A stretch of 41,230 bases of DNA, taken from NCBI GenBank assembly GCA_030266105.1, contig JAJDHH010000011.1, positions 1 to 41,230 on the forward strand, read 5' to 3'. The position numbers and the translations under genes are program-made. The notes beneath the pieces are model-generated. The model had not been told where the DNA came from. It worked only from the letters and a program-made list of their open reading frames with translations, and did not search any database. Origin of the DNA: Eubacteriales bacterium OttesenSCG-928-K08 (lineage in GTDB: Bacteria; Bacillota; Clostridia; Christensenellales; CAG-138). Positions 8,206 through 15,384 of the stretch are shown in pieces. Every line of letters begins with the position of its first letter. Within the stretch, counting starts at the first letter, position 1.

Positions 8206-8619
8206 CTACTCATCCTCGTCAAATTCGAAATCGTCCCTATCGTCAAAGAGTTCGTCCTCATCCTCGGCCTCTTCTTCACCATCGCCAAACTCCTCGTGAA
8301 TATCTTCAAGATCCTCAGAGGGAATGTCGCTTGGCTCGTCAACCTCAACCTCATCAAATTGATCCATATCGATGATTGTCTGTGATGGGTGGCCATCCAT
8401 TAACTTTTCAAGCTTTTCGCGCCTTTTTTTATCAGTGAAGCAATACGCGCAAAGCTCTTTTCCCTTCATGGCGGGGTTTTCTCCACAATCGGCACAGAGG
8501 TTTTGCTCCGGCTCTTCCCTCACCTGCTTTAGGTTCATGCTGCGGCGGCATATGTTACAAAACTGCTCGCCTTCTTTAATGTAGTTGAGTTCACAACGGG
8601 GGCATTTGCTCAGGGCCAT
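8206..8619 (-). CDS. Double zinc-ribbon protein with a highly acidic C-terminal tail
   Basis: I do not recognise a named family. The ATG at 8617-8619 has GGAGG 8 nt upstream, so I prefer it to the ATG at 8634, giving 137 residues. The N-terminal 60 residues hold two cysteine quartets with identical spacing, C6/C9/C21/C24 and C42/C45/C57/C60 (CX2C-X11-CX2C twice), which should each bind zinc. A short basic helix (KKRREKLEKL) follows. The last 54 residues contain 32 Asp or Glu, a disordered-looking tail reminiscent in composition of the RNA polymerase delta subunit. A nucleic-acid or ribosome-related role is possible but not shown. It is transcribed with the metallophosphoesterase from a promoter at 8751-8780. 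Confidence 0.85.
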   Translation of the reverse strand: MALSKCPRCELNYIKEGEQFCNICRRSMNLKQVREEPEQNLCADCGENPAMKGKELCAYCFTDKKRREKLEKLMDGHPSQTIIDMDQFDEVEVDEPSDIPSEDLEDIHEEFGDGEEEAEDEDELFDDRDDFEFDEDE

Positions 8620-8666
8620 GCCTTTTTCCTCCATTCACAGGCATAATTCGTCTTAACGCACTTATT

Positions 8667-8701
8667 TTGCGGCCGCAACCTTGCTGCATGCAGCAAGTAT
8701 A
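8667..8701. promoter_or_regulatory. Two adjacent perfect palindromes (operator-like) upstream of the zinc-ribbon gene
   Basis: Bases 8680-8697 (CTTGCTGCATGCAGCAAG) form a perfect 18-bp palindrome, and bases 8667-8678 (TTGCGGCCGCAA) a perfect 12-bp one, one base apart. On the minus strand a -10-like TATACT (8701-8696) touches the larger palindrome. They lie in the 5' untranslated region of the zinc-ribbon gene, about 50-80 bases before its ATG. They could be a dimeric repressor site or an mRNA hairpin. No U-run follows, so a terminator is unlikely. Confidence 0.4.
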
Positions 8702-8750
8702 CTATGCGAAACATTCTTCAATTTCATGCGCTTAAAATATCAATACGCTA

Positions 8751-8780
8751 ATATTACGCATAGCGTGCGGTTTCTGTCAA
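8751..8780 (-). promoter_or_regulatory. Predicted sigma-A promoter for the zinc-ribbon/metallophosphoesterase genes
   Basis: A perfect -35 TTGACA (8780-8775) is followed after 18 bases by TAATAT (8756-8751) on the minus strand. The start site would be near 8744, leaving a leader of about 125 bases that includes the two palindromes at 8667-8697. The 179-base gap between ysxC and the zinc-ribbon gene holds nothing else I can name. Confidence 0.6.
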
Positions 8781-8813
8781 GCGTTGTAGCTAATATTAAA
8801 GCATGCCGCAAAC

Positions 8814-9473
8814 TTATTGGGCGCTCACATGAGCATCCCGACGAACATCCTGAAGGATTTGGTCTATTCTCTTTAATAGCTCATCCTTGCCGCCGCCGGT
8901 CGAAACCGAATAGGCAATCGCGGCGGGCGGAGCGCCCAGCGCTTTTGCAGCGGCATTTGCCGCCTGCTGCCGTTTGGACCTTGCAAGTTTATCGGCCTTT
9001 GTCGCCACCAGAGTAAACGGCACGCCATAATAAAGCATCCAATTAAACATCTGCCGGTCATCCGCTGTAGGTTCATGGCGAATATCCAGCAACAAAAACA
9101 AATGTGTCACCCGCCCGGAAGAAAGATAGTTTTCCATCAACTCCCCCCAGGATTGCCGCTCAACCTTGGATGCTTTTGCAAAGCCATAGCCGGGCAGATC
9201 AACAATATAAAACGAACGGTTGATCTTAAAAAAGTTAATCAGCCTTGTTTTGCCAGGACTTTGAGAAGTTTTTGCGAGCTTGTTGCGATTGCACAGGGAG
9301 TTTATCAGCGAGGATTTGCCCACGTTGGATTTGCCGACGATGGCAATCTCCGCTTCAAGCTCCGGCGGGTAATTGGCGGAGCTTGCGCCCACGCTAACCA
9401 CAAACTCCGCTTGCTTGACGCAAAAAAGCTCCTGCTCCTTATTATCCATATTCATATTATCAAGCTCGGACAT
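8814..9473 (-). CDS. ysxC: Ribosome biogenesis GTPase YsxC/EngB
   Basis: A 219-residue TRAFAC-class GTPase needed for late 50S ribosomal subunit assembly. G1 is GKSNVGKSS, the threonine of KTSQSPGKTR supplies G2, G3 is DLPGYGFA and G4 is TKAD. The length and the EFVVSVGA lead-in to G1 fit EngB. The frame is open to a TTG at 9494, but the ATG at 9471-9473 has GGAGG at 8-nt spacing and is the better start. It lies 34 bases after lon and is probably co-transcribed; lon-ysxC is a well-known gene pair in Firmicutes. Confidence 0.95.
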   Translation of the reverse strand: MSELDNMNMDNKEQELFCVKQAEFVVSVGASSANYPPELEAEIAIVGKSNVGKSSLINSLCNRNKLAKTSQSPGKTRLINFFKINRSFYIVDLPGYGFAKASKVERQSWGELMENYLSSGRVTHLFLLLDIRHEPTADDRQMFNWMLYYGVPFTLVATKADKLARSKRQQAANAAAKALGAPPAAIAYSVSTGGGKDELLKRIDQILQDVRRDAHVSAQ

Positions 9474-9507
9474 ATATGCTGCCGCCTCCACCAATTTTTA
9501 TGCGTTT

Positions 9508-11883
9508 TTAAGCCTGCGTCCGCGTATGATAGGGCTGCGGCGCAGATGTAGGCAAATATGCCTTTTCCTCAACCTGACGAACTGGCATTCTAACCATCGT
9601 TTCTTCAAAAACATCATCCAGATGCGCTACGAACCTGAAGGAAAGCTCACTTCTTGCAGGCTCAGGAATTTCCTCCACATCCTTGCGGTTGCCTTCTGGG
9701 AGTATAACCCGGGTAATTCCCGCACGCAACGCCGCAAGCGACTTTTCACGCACGCCCCCAATGGGCAGAACACGGCCGCGCAAGGTAATTTCCCCCGTCA
9801 TGGCAACATCGTTTTTAACGGGCGTGCCTGAAAACGCGCTAAGTATTGCCACAGCAAGCGCCGCGCCAGCGCTTGGGCCATCCTTTGGCACAGCGCCCTG
9901 AGGTACGTGCAGGTGGATATCCTTTTGCTCAAACAGCTCAGGCTCAATCCCCCACTCATTCGCATGCGCCCTCACATATGTCAGCGCCGCGCGTGCGGAC
10001 TCCTGCATAACCTCGCCAAGCTTGCCCGTTAACTGCACATTCCCCGAACCCTTGAGCACGGCAGCCTCGATGCTTAAGGTCTCCCCGCCAACCGGAGTCC
10101 ATGCAAGGCCGGTCGCGACGCCCACCTCAGGCTCCAGGCGAATGGGTTCTTCATGATAGCGCCGCTTGCCAAGGAACTCCTCAAGCAATTGCCCGTTTAT
10201 CGTTACGCGGTTTTTTCCGCCAACAACCTGCACAGCGGCTTTCCTGCAAACAGCGCCCAACACGCGCTCAAGCTCACGCACGCCCGCCTCACGCGTATAA
10301 CCTTGGATTATGGACATAATCTGCCCATCCGTTATACGGAGGTTGCCTTTTGTCAGGCCATGTGCGCTAAGCTGTTTTTTTAGCAGGTGACGCTTTGCAA
10401 TTTGCAGCTTTTCTTCGGCAAGGTAGCTTTCCACATGAATAACCTCCATGCGGTCAAGCAACGGGCGTGGTATTGTATCAAGATCGTTTGCTGTTGTAAG
10501 CAGCATTGCCTTTGACATATCGTATGGAATCTCCAAAAAATGATCCTTAAAGGCAAAGTTCTGCGCACCATCGAGCAATTCAAGCATGGCCGCAGCAGGA
10601 TCGCCCCGAAAATCGGACGCAAGCTTGTCGATTTCATCAAAAAGCAGCACGGGGTTAACAGAGCCCGCCTGCCGCATCGCTGCAATCACCCGGCCGGGCA
10701 TTGCACCGATATATGTGCGGCGGTGGCCGCGAATTTCGGCTTCATCGCGCACTCCGCCCAAGCTCATGCGCACAAAATTACGACCCATCGCTTCGGCAAT
10801 CGAAGCCACGATGGATGTTTTGCCCACACCCGGCGGGCCAACAAAGCACAAAATTTCCCCATTGGGTTTGCCCGTTAGCCGCTGCACGGCAAGGTATTCA
10901 AGCACACGATCCTTTACGCGCTCCATGCCATAGTGGTTTTTATCCAGTATTTTTTGCGCGTGGTTAATATCCAGGCGGTCTTTTGTTTCTTCCGTCCACG
11001 GAAGATCCAGCAGGCATTCAATATAAGCTCTTGCCATGGGCGTTTCGTGCGAACCCATGGGCAAACCTTCAAAGCGTACAATTTCTTTTTTGAGCCGCTG
11101 CGCAACAGACTCCGGCAGGGTCTTTTTTTTCATGCGCTCGTAAAAAACCTGCGCCTCCTGCTCGCCATCATCTCCAAGTTCTTTTTTGATCACGCGGATT
11201 TTCTCACGAAGATAATGCTCCTTCTGGCTCTTTTCAATCTCCTGATGCAGCTTGCTGTTGATCTTGGCATCAACCTCAAGCACCTGAATTTCGCGGCGGA
11301 GCATGCTCAAAAGCAGCTCGATGCGCTGCTCAACATTGCTCTGCTCCAAAATCTGCTGGCGCTCACGCACATCGGTTACAAAAAGCGCTGCAACCATGTC
11401 CGCAAACTCGCCCGCATCCTCCATGGTGCCGGTAGCGGAGCGCTGGCTGCTTGTGAGCTTGCCTGTTAGTTTTGCGCATTGCGCAAACGCTTCCTGCAGC
11501 CTGCGGCGCAAGGCTTCAACCGCCACTTCGTCGCCCTTCGTTTCGCCAATGTCGCAAATTGCCGCTTCGTAATACGGCTCCTGTGAGATATATTGTTTTG
11601 CATAAGCACGCGAAACGCCCGTGAGCAGCATGTGCATGCTGCCCTCATTTTGCAGGCGGAAAACCTGCTTAACGCGACAAATCGTACCAACACGCTCAAG
11701 CTCATCGGGTTTGGGGTTGTTTTTTGTTCCATCAAGCTGCGCGCACACAAACGCGAGGCCATCCGCATTGGCAGCAGCCTGAATAGCCGCGAGCGTTTTC
11801 TTTCGCCCGGCGTCACAATGGGAGACTTCTCCCGGCAGAACGACCATGCCCCTAAGGGGAATGACCGGTAGTGTTTTTAACAT
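9508..11883 (-). CDS. lon: ATP-dependent Lon protease
   Basis: A 791-residue cytoplasmic AAA+ serine protease that degrades misfolded and regulatory proteins. In order it has an N-terminal LON substrate-binding domain (PVIPLRGMVVLPG), a coiled central region, Walker A GPPGVGKTS, Walker B LLFDEIDK and the C-terminal protease domain. The catalytic dyad is visible: Ser671 in KDGPSAGAA and Lys714 in REKSLAALRAG. The spacing of 43 equals that of E. coli Lon (S679/K722). The ATG is preceded by GAGGTGAAGGAAT. Its own promoter lies just upstream (11905-11933). I see no CIRCE or CtsR operator there. Confidence 0.97.
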   Translation of the reverse strand: MLKTLPVIPLRGMVVLPGEVSHCDAGRKKTLAAIQAAANADGLAFVCAQLDGTKNNPKPDELERVGTICRVKQVFRLQNEGSMHMLLTGVSRAYAKQYISQEPYYEAAICDIGETKGDEVAVEALRRRLQEAFAQCAKLTGKLTSSQRSATGTMEDAGEFADMVAALFVTDVRERQQILEQSNVEQRIELLLSMLRREIQVLEVDAKINSKLHQEIEKSQKEHYLREKIRVIKKELGDDGEQEAQVFYERMKKKTLPESVAQRLKKEIVRFEGLPMGSHETPMARAYIECLLDLPWTEETKDRLDINHAQKILDKNHYGMERVKDRVLEYLAVQRLTGKPNGEILCFVGPPGVGKTSIVASIAEAMGRNFVRMSLGGVRDEAEIRGHRRTYIGAMPGRVIAAMRQAGSVNPVLLFDEIDKLASDFRGDPAAAMLELLDGAQNFAFKDHFLEIPYDMSKAMLLTTANDLDTIPRPLLDRMEVIHVESYLAEEKLQIAKRHLLKKQLSAHGLTKGNLRITDGQIMSIIQGYTREAGVRELERVLGAVCRKAAVQVVGGKNRVTINGQLLEEFLGKRRYHEEPIRLEPEVGVATGLAWTPVGGETLSIEAAVLKGSGNVQLTGKLGEVMQESARAALTYVRAHANEWGIEPELFEQKDIHLHVPQGAVPKDGPSAGAALAVAILSAFSGTPVKNDVAMTGEITLRGRVLPIGGVREKSLAALRAGITRVILPEGNRKDVEEIPEPARSELSFRFVAHLDDVFEETMVRMPVRQVEEKAYLPTSAPQPYHTRTQA

Positions 11884-11904
11884 ATTCCTTCACCTCGTGG
11901 TATC

Positions 11905-11933
11905 ATTATAGCTGCAACTAACACCAAGCACAA
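11905..11933 (-). promoter_or_regulatory. Predicted sigma-A promoter for lon
   Basis: TTGTGC (11933-11928) and a perfect TATAAT (11910-11905) are separated by 17 bases on the minus strand. The expected start site is about 15 bases before the lon ATG, so the leader is very short. The rest of the 135-base uvrC-lon gap is AT-rich, without a convincing terminator. Confidence 0.65.
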
Positions 11934-12018
11934 GGCAATGGCTTTGCTGTGATAATAAGATATGCAGTTGTAAACAGAAAATTTACATTTAGAAAACTAA
12001 ACGATAACTTCACAAGCT

Positions 12019-13869
12019 TTATTCCTGCGGCGCATGGAAATGCGCATAAACCGCCTTTGCAGCGGTGCGGCCAACCAATGCCGCAAGCTCATCCTCAGTG
12101 GCGGCCGAAATAGCATCCAGCGTCAAAAACGTATCAAACAACGCCCGCTTGCGTTTTGGGCCAATTCCCGCAATTTCATCCAGCTGCGAATAGAGCGAGT
12201 TTTTTCCGCGCAAGCCCCTATGATAGGTGATCGCAAAGCGGTGCGCCTCATCCCTTAGGCGTTCGAGTAAATGCTGCTGCGGGCTGTTTTTTGAAAGCTC
12301 AAACGCCTCATCGCGCCCGGGCATATAAATGCAGCCGGAGCGCTCCGCCAGCCCAATTGCCGGAATATACTCCAACCCAAAGCTTTCGAGCACCTCAAGG
12401 GCCACATTAAGCTGACCCCGCCCACCATCGATAACCAGCAGATCCGGCAGCTCGCTAAAGCGTTCATCCTTATCCATAGCGCGCGCAAAACGGCGGGTTA
12501 GCGCCTCGCGCATTGCTGCATAATCATCGCCATGCGTTTCGGTTTTAATCCGAAATCTTCTGTAGGCTTCTTTTGCGGGCGCTCCATTTATAAACACCAC
12601 CATTGAAGAAACCGTATCCCGCCCTTGTATATGCGAATTATCGAAGCATTCCATGCGAATGGGGAAATTCTCAAGCTCCAGCTCGCCTGCAAGCGCCGCA
12701 AGCGCGCCTTCACCACGCTCCCATGCGCGGTGCTTTAGCTTTTCCTCGCGCAGCAATGTCTGTTGACCGTTTGTGTTTGCAAGCAACGTAAGCTTACGTT
12801 TTTCGCCCCTTTGGGGAACAGAAATGTACACCCGCCTGCCCCTGATCGAGCTTAACCACAGCTCGATTGCGTCCATATCTGCCGCGGACTCGTATAAAAG
12901 AATATTTGGCGGTATTTTTGCTGCCTGCGCGTAATACTGCTTCAAAAACGCAGCCATTGCCTCCGCGCGGGTTTGCGGATTATCCTCCTGCGTTTCCAGG
13001 CCCTGCAAAAAATCAAAACGCTCTGTGCCCACAACCTTGCCATTGCGCACAAAAACAGCAAACACAAGCGTATCCCCATTGTGCATGCAGCACGCGAACA
13101 CATCCTGATCTTCGCCTTTATTGTCGATTGCGGTTTGTTTTGTGCTTAGCTTTTCAACGGCCTGTATGCTGTCCCTCAAATGCGCCGCACGCTCAAATTC
13201 CATCTTTTGCGAAGCATCGAGCATTTGCTTTGTCAGTTCTTCCACAACTGCCGTAACATTCCCGTTTAAAAACGAAATGACCTGCTCCATCAGCGCGTGG
13301 TATTCCTCGCGGCTCATTTTACCCGAGCATGGCGCACAGCACTTGCCCACATGATACATCAGGCATGGGCGTTCTTTTCTTGCGATAGCTTTGTTGATAT
13401 CCTTTTTGCAATGGCGCACGGGGAAATGATCCCGCACGGTATTAAGCGCATCTCCCAGGATTATTGCAGAAAGGTATGGTCCCAAATACCTCGCGCCATC
13501 CTTCTTAAGCCTTCTAACAACCTCCACGCGCGGGTAATCCAGGCGCATATCTATGCGCACATAAGGAAAATGCTTATCATCCTTAAGCAGAATGTTATAG
13601 CGCGGCTGGTATTGTTTGATGAGGTTACTCTCAAGCGTGAGCGCCTCTGTTTCGCTTGCGGCCAATATGATCTCAAAATCCGCCACATGCGAAACCATCG
13701 CCCGCACCTTAGGTTCTTGATTTTTTGAGCTTTGGAAGTACTGCCGGACGCGATTTTTGAGCGATAGCGCTTTACCAACGTAAATCACCACGCCCTTTGC
13801 ATCCAGCATTTTATAAACGCCCGGCGTGCCGGGCAGCAATTCCAGCTTTGCTTTAATCGTATCGTTCAT
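12019..13869 (-). CDS. uvrC: Excinuclease ABC subunit C
   Basis: A 616-residue nuclease that makes both incisions in nucleotide excision repair with UvrA and UvrB. The GIY-YIG domain (GVYKMLDAKGVVIYVGKA) makes the 3' cut. The UVR motif, which binds UvrB, is near residues 205-240 (MEFERAAHLRD). The RNase H-like domain (ECFDNSHIQGRD, LLVIDGGRGQLNVA) makes the 5' cut, and helix-hairpin-helix motifs close the protein (IAGIGPKRKRALF). The ATG lies 6 bases after the maf stop codon and has no clear Shine-Dalgarno, so its translation may depend on coupling with maf. Confidence 0.97.
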   Translation of the reverse strand: MNDTIKAKLELLPGTPGVYKMLDAKGVVIYVGKALSLKNRVRQYFQSSKNQEPKVRAMVSHVADFEIILAASETEALTLESNLIKQYQPRYNILLKDDKHFPYVRIDMRLDYPRVEVVRRLKKDGARYLGPYLSAIILGDALNTVRDHFPVRHCKKDINKAIARKERPCLMYHVGKCCAPCSGKMSREEYHALMEQVISFLNGNVTAVVEELTKQMLDASQKMEFERAAHLRDSIQAVEKLSTKQTAIDNKGEDQDVFACCMHNGDTLVFAVFVRNGKVVGTERFDFLQGLETQEDNPQTRAEAMAAFLKQYYAQAAKIPPNILLYESAADMDAIELWLSSIRGRRVYISVPQRGEKRKLTLLANTNGQQTLLREEKLKHRAWERGEGALAALAGELELENFPIRMECFDNSHIQGRDTVSSMVVFINGAPAKEAYRRFRIKTETHGDDYAAMREALTRRFARAMDKDERFSELPDLLVIDGGRGQLNVALEVLESFGLEYIPAIGLAERSGCIYMPGRDEAFELSKNSPQQHLLERLRDEAHRFAITYHRGLRGKNSLYSQLDEIAGIGPKRKRALFDTFLTLDAISAATEDELAALVGRTAAKAVYAHFHAPQE

Positions 13870-13875
13870 TGTGTT

Positions 13876-14448
13876 TTATCCGTTAAGCACTTTTATTCCC
13901 GCGCCATTGAGCATTTTGTAAAGCAGCGGCACGGGCATTCCAATCACATTAAAATAGTTGCCTTCAACCTTTTCAACAAAAAGGCTGCCAAGCCCCTGCA
14001 CGCCATATGCGCCCGCTTTATCGCCCGGCTCGCCCGTTGAAACATACCAGTCGATCTCCTCTTGCGACATAGGCGCAAACACAACCTTGGTCCGCTCAGC
14101 CTGCACATCCCGCCCTGTTGAGCTTAGCACTGCAAGGCCTGTGTATACCTCATGCGTGCGCCCTTGAAGTAAATTCAATATGCGCTTTGCATCCATATCA
14201 TCAGCAGGTTTGCCTATGACTTTTTCGTCAATAAACACGATTGTGTCCGCGCCAATCACACAATCCTCCGGGTGCATTAAATAAACCGCCTGCGCCTTTT
14301 GTAATGCAAGCGCACATACGAGTTTTTCCGGTGAAAGATTTTCCGGCGCATTTTCTTCCACATTGCTCACTATCACTTCAAAATCAAGCCCCATAAGCTT
14401 TAACACTTCACGCCTTCGGGGTGATTGGGATGCTAAAATCAGCCTCAC
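13876..14448 (-). CDS. maf: Maf-like nucleoside triphosphate pyrophosphatase
   Basis: A 190-residue Maf/HAM1-fold enzyme that hydrolyses non-canonical or excess nucleotides (dTTP/UTP in the YhdE/BSU-Maf group) to monophosphates. The N-terminus RLILASQSPRRREVL and the GADTIVFIDEKVIGKP motif are diagnostic. The start is GTG at 14446-14448. It overlaps the xth stop codon by 4 bases (GTGA) and is preceded by GGAGG at short spacing. The frame stays open upstream to 14478, but that part lies inside xth and lacks family character. It forms an operon with xth and uvrC. Confidence 0.93.
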   Translation of the reverse strand: MRLILASQSPRRREVLKLMGLDFEVIVSNVEENAPENLSPEKLVCALALQKAQAVYLMHPEDCVIGADTIVFIDEKVIGKPADDMDAKRILNLLQGRTHEVYTGLAVLSSTGRDVQAERTKVVFAPMSQEEIDWYVSTGEPGDKAGAYGVQGLGSLFVEKVEGNYFNVIGMPVPLLYKMLNGAGIKVLNG

Positions 14449-15203
14449 GCTTCCTCCAGCAGCAGCGCAACAGGGCAATGATCGCTGCCGTAAACCTCAG
14501 GCATAATTTGACTATCTTGAACGCGCCCCATAAGCCGCTCGGAAACAATAAAGTAGTCGATGCGCCACCCCGTATTGTTTGCCCTCGCGTTGCCCATGTA
14601 GCTCCACCAGCTGTATGCCCCAGTCAAATCCGGATAAATGCGGCGGAACGTATCCACAAAACCACACTCGAGCAGCTTTGTCATTTTTTCGCGTTCTCGA
14701 TCCGTAAAGCCCGCGTTTTTTCTGTTTGTTTTGGGGTTTTTCAGGTCAATCTCATTATGCGCCACGTTAAGGTCGCCGCACAAAACTACGGGTTTTTCCG
14801 CATCCAGCGCCACAAGGTAGGCGCTAAAGGCTTCCTCCCAAACCATACGATACTCAATCCTTGCAAGCTCGCGCTGTGAATTGGGTGTGTAACAATTCAC
14901 AAGGAAAAAGTCGTCAAATTCAAGCGTGATGACTCTCCCCTCCTGGTCGTGCTCCTCAATCCCTATACCATAGGTTACTTTTAATGGCTTCCGCTTGGTA
15001 AACACTGCGGTGCCTGAATATCCTTTTTTAACGGCGCTGTTCCAATATTCCAAATAGTCCGGCATATCCACCTGAGCCTGCCCCTGCTGCATTTTTGTTT
15101 CCTGCAGGCAGAGTATATCCGGCTCAGTTTTTTGCACAAACTCCAAAAAACCCTTGCCCAGCGCAGCACGCAGGCCATTAACGTTCCACGATATGATTTT
15201 CAC
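14445..15203 (-). CDS. xth: Exodeoxyribonuclease III / AP endonuclease
   Basis: A 252-residue member of the exonuclease-endonuclease-phosphatase fold that nicks DNA at abasic sites and removes 3' blocks in base excision repair. Signature motifs run in order: ISWNVNGLRAA, CLQETKMQ, GTAVFTKR, CGDLNVAHNEIDLKNP, IDYFIVS and GSDHCPVALL, which includes the catalytic Asp-His pair. The start codon is GTG at 15201-15203 with AAAGGCGG at about 5-nt spacing. It is the first gene of the xth-maf-uvrC operon and is divergent from the MMPL transporter gene. Confidence 0.96.
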   Translation of the reverse strand: MKIISWNVNGLRAALGKGFLEFVQKTEPDILCLQETKMQQGQAQVDMPDYLEYWNSAVKKGYSGTAVFTKRKPLKVTYGIGIEEHDQEGRVITLEFDDFFLVNCYTPNSQRELARIEYRMVWEEAFSAYLVALDAEKPVVLCGDLNVAHNEIDLKNPKTNRKNAGFTDREREKMTKLLECGFVDTFRRIYPDLTGAYSWWSYMGNARANNTGWRIDYFIVSERLMGRVQDSQIMPEVYGSDHCPVALLLEEA

Positions 15204-15244
15204 TAAAGCCGCCTTTCCGCTTAACGCATTTTGCCTTCGTTTTG

Positions 15245-15253
15245 ATTATAGCA
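15245..15253 (-). promoter_or_regulatory. Extended -10 promoter for xth-maf-uvrC
   Basis: On the minus strand TGCTATAAT (15253-15245) is a perfect -10 with the TGn extension; a TTGAAG lies 20 bases further upstream, too far for a normal -35. The start site would be near 15238, about 35 bases before the GTG of xth. Confidence 0.55.
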
Positions 15254-15274
15254 TAGTTGCTTCATGCTTTCTTC

Positions 15275-15326
15275 AATGTGTTTTCACATTATTGCGATTG
15301 CTTGTGCGTATATATATCAGATATAC
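15275..15326. promoter_or_regulatory. Inverted repeats in the divergent xth / MMPL intergenic region
   Basis: Two inverted repeats lie between the divergent genes: AATGTG-TTTT-CACATT (15275-15290) and GTATAT-N7-ATATAC (15308-15326). TATACT at 15322-15327 could be a plus-strand -10 for the transporter gene, but I find no matching -35 at normal spacing. MMPL transporters are often controlled by TetR-type repressors. No such gene is in the window, so a regulatory function is only a suggestion. Confidence 0.3.
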
Positions 15327-15384
15327 TTAGCGGCAGAGAATGTCCACGACTAAAGAACGTGCTAAAGTAGAAGGTCGATTAACA

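Noticed and set aside
8176-8385. Hydrophobic plus-strand open frame opposite the zinc-ribbon gene
   Set aside because: Its hydrophobicity is the antisense image of the acidic Asp/Glu codons of the real gene.
10933-11469. 178-codon plus-strand open frame
   Set aside because: It lies entirely opposite lon, whose domains and catalytic residues are intact, and it has no ribosome binding site or family motifs.
11884-12018. CIRCE or CtsR heat-shock operator before lon
   Set aside because: Neither the TTAGCACTC-N9-GAGTGCTAA element nor the GGTCAAA tandem heptads are present.
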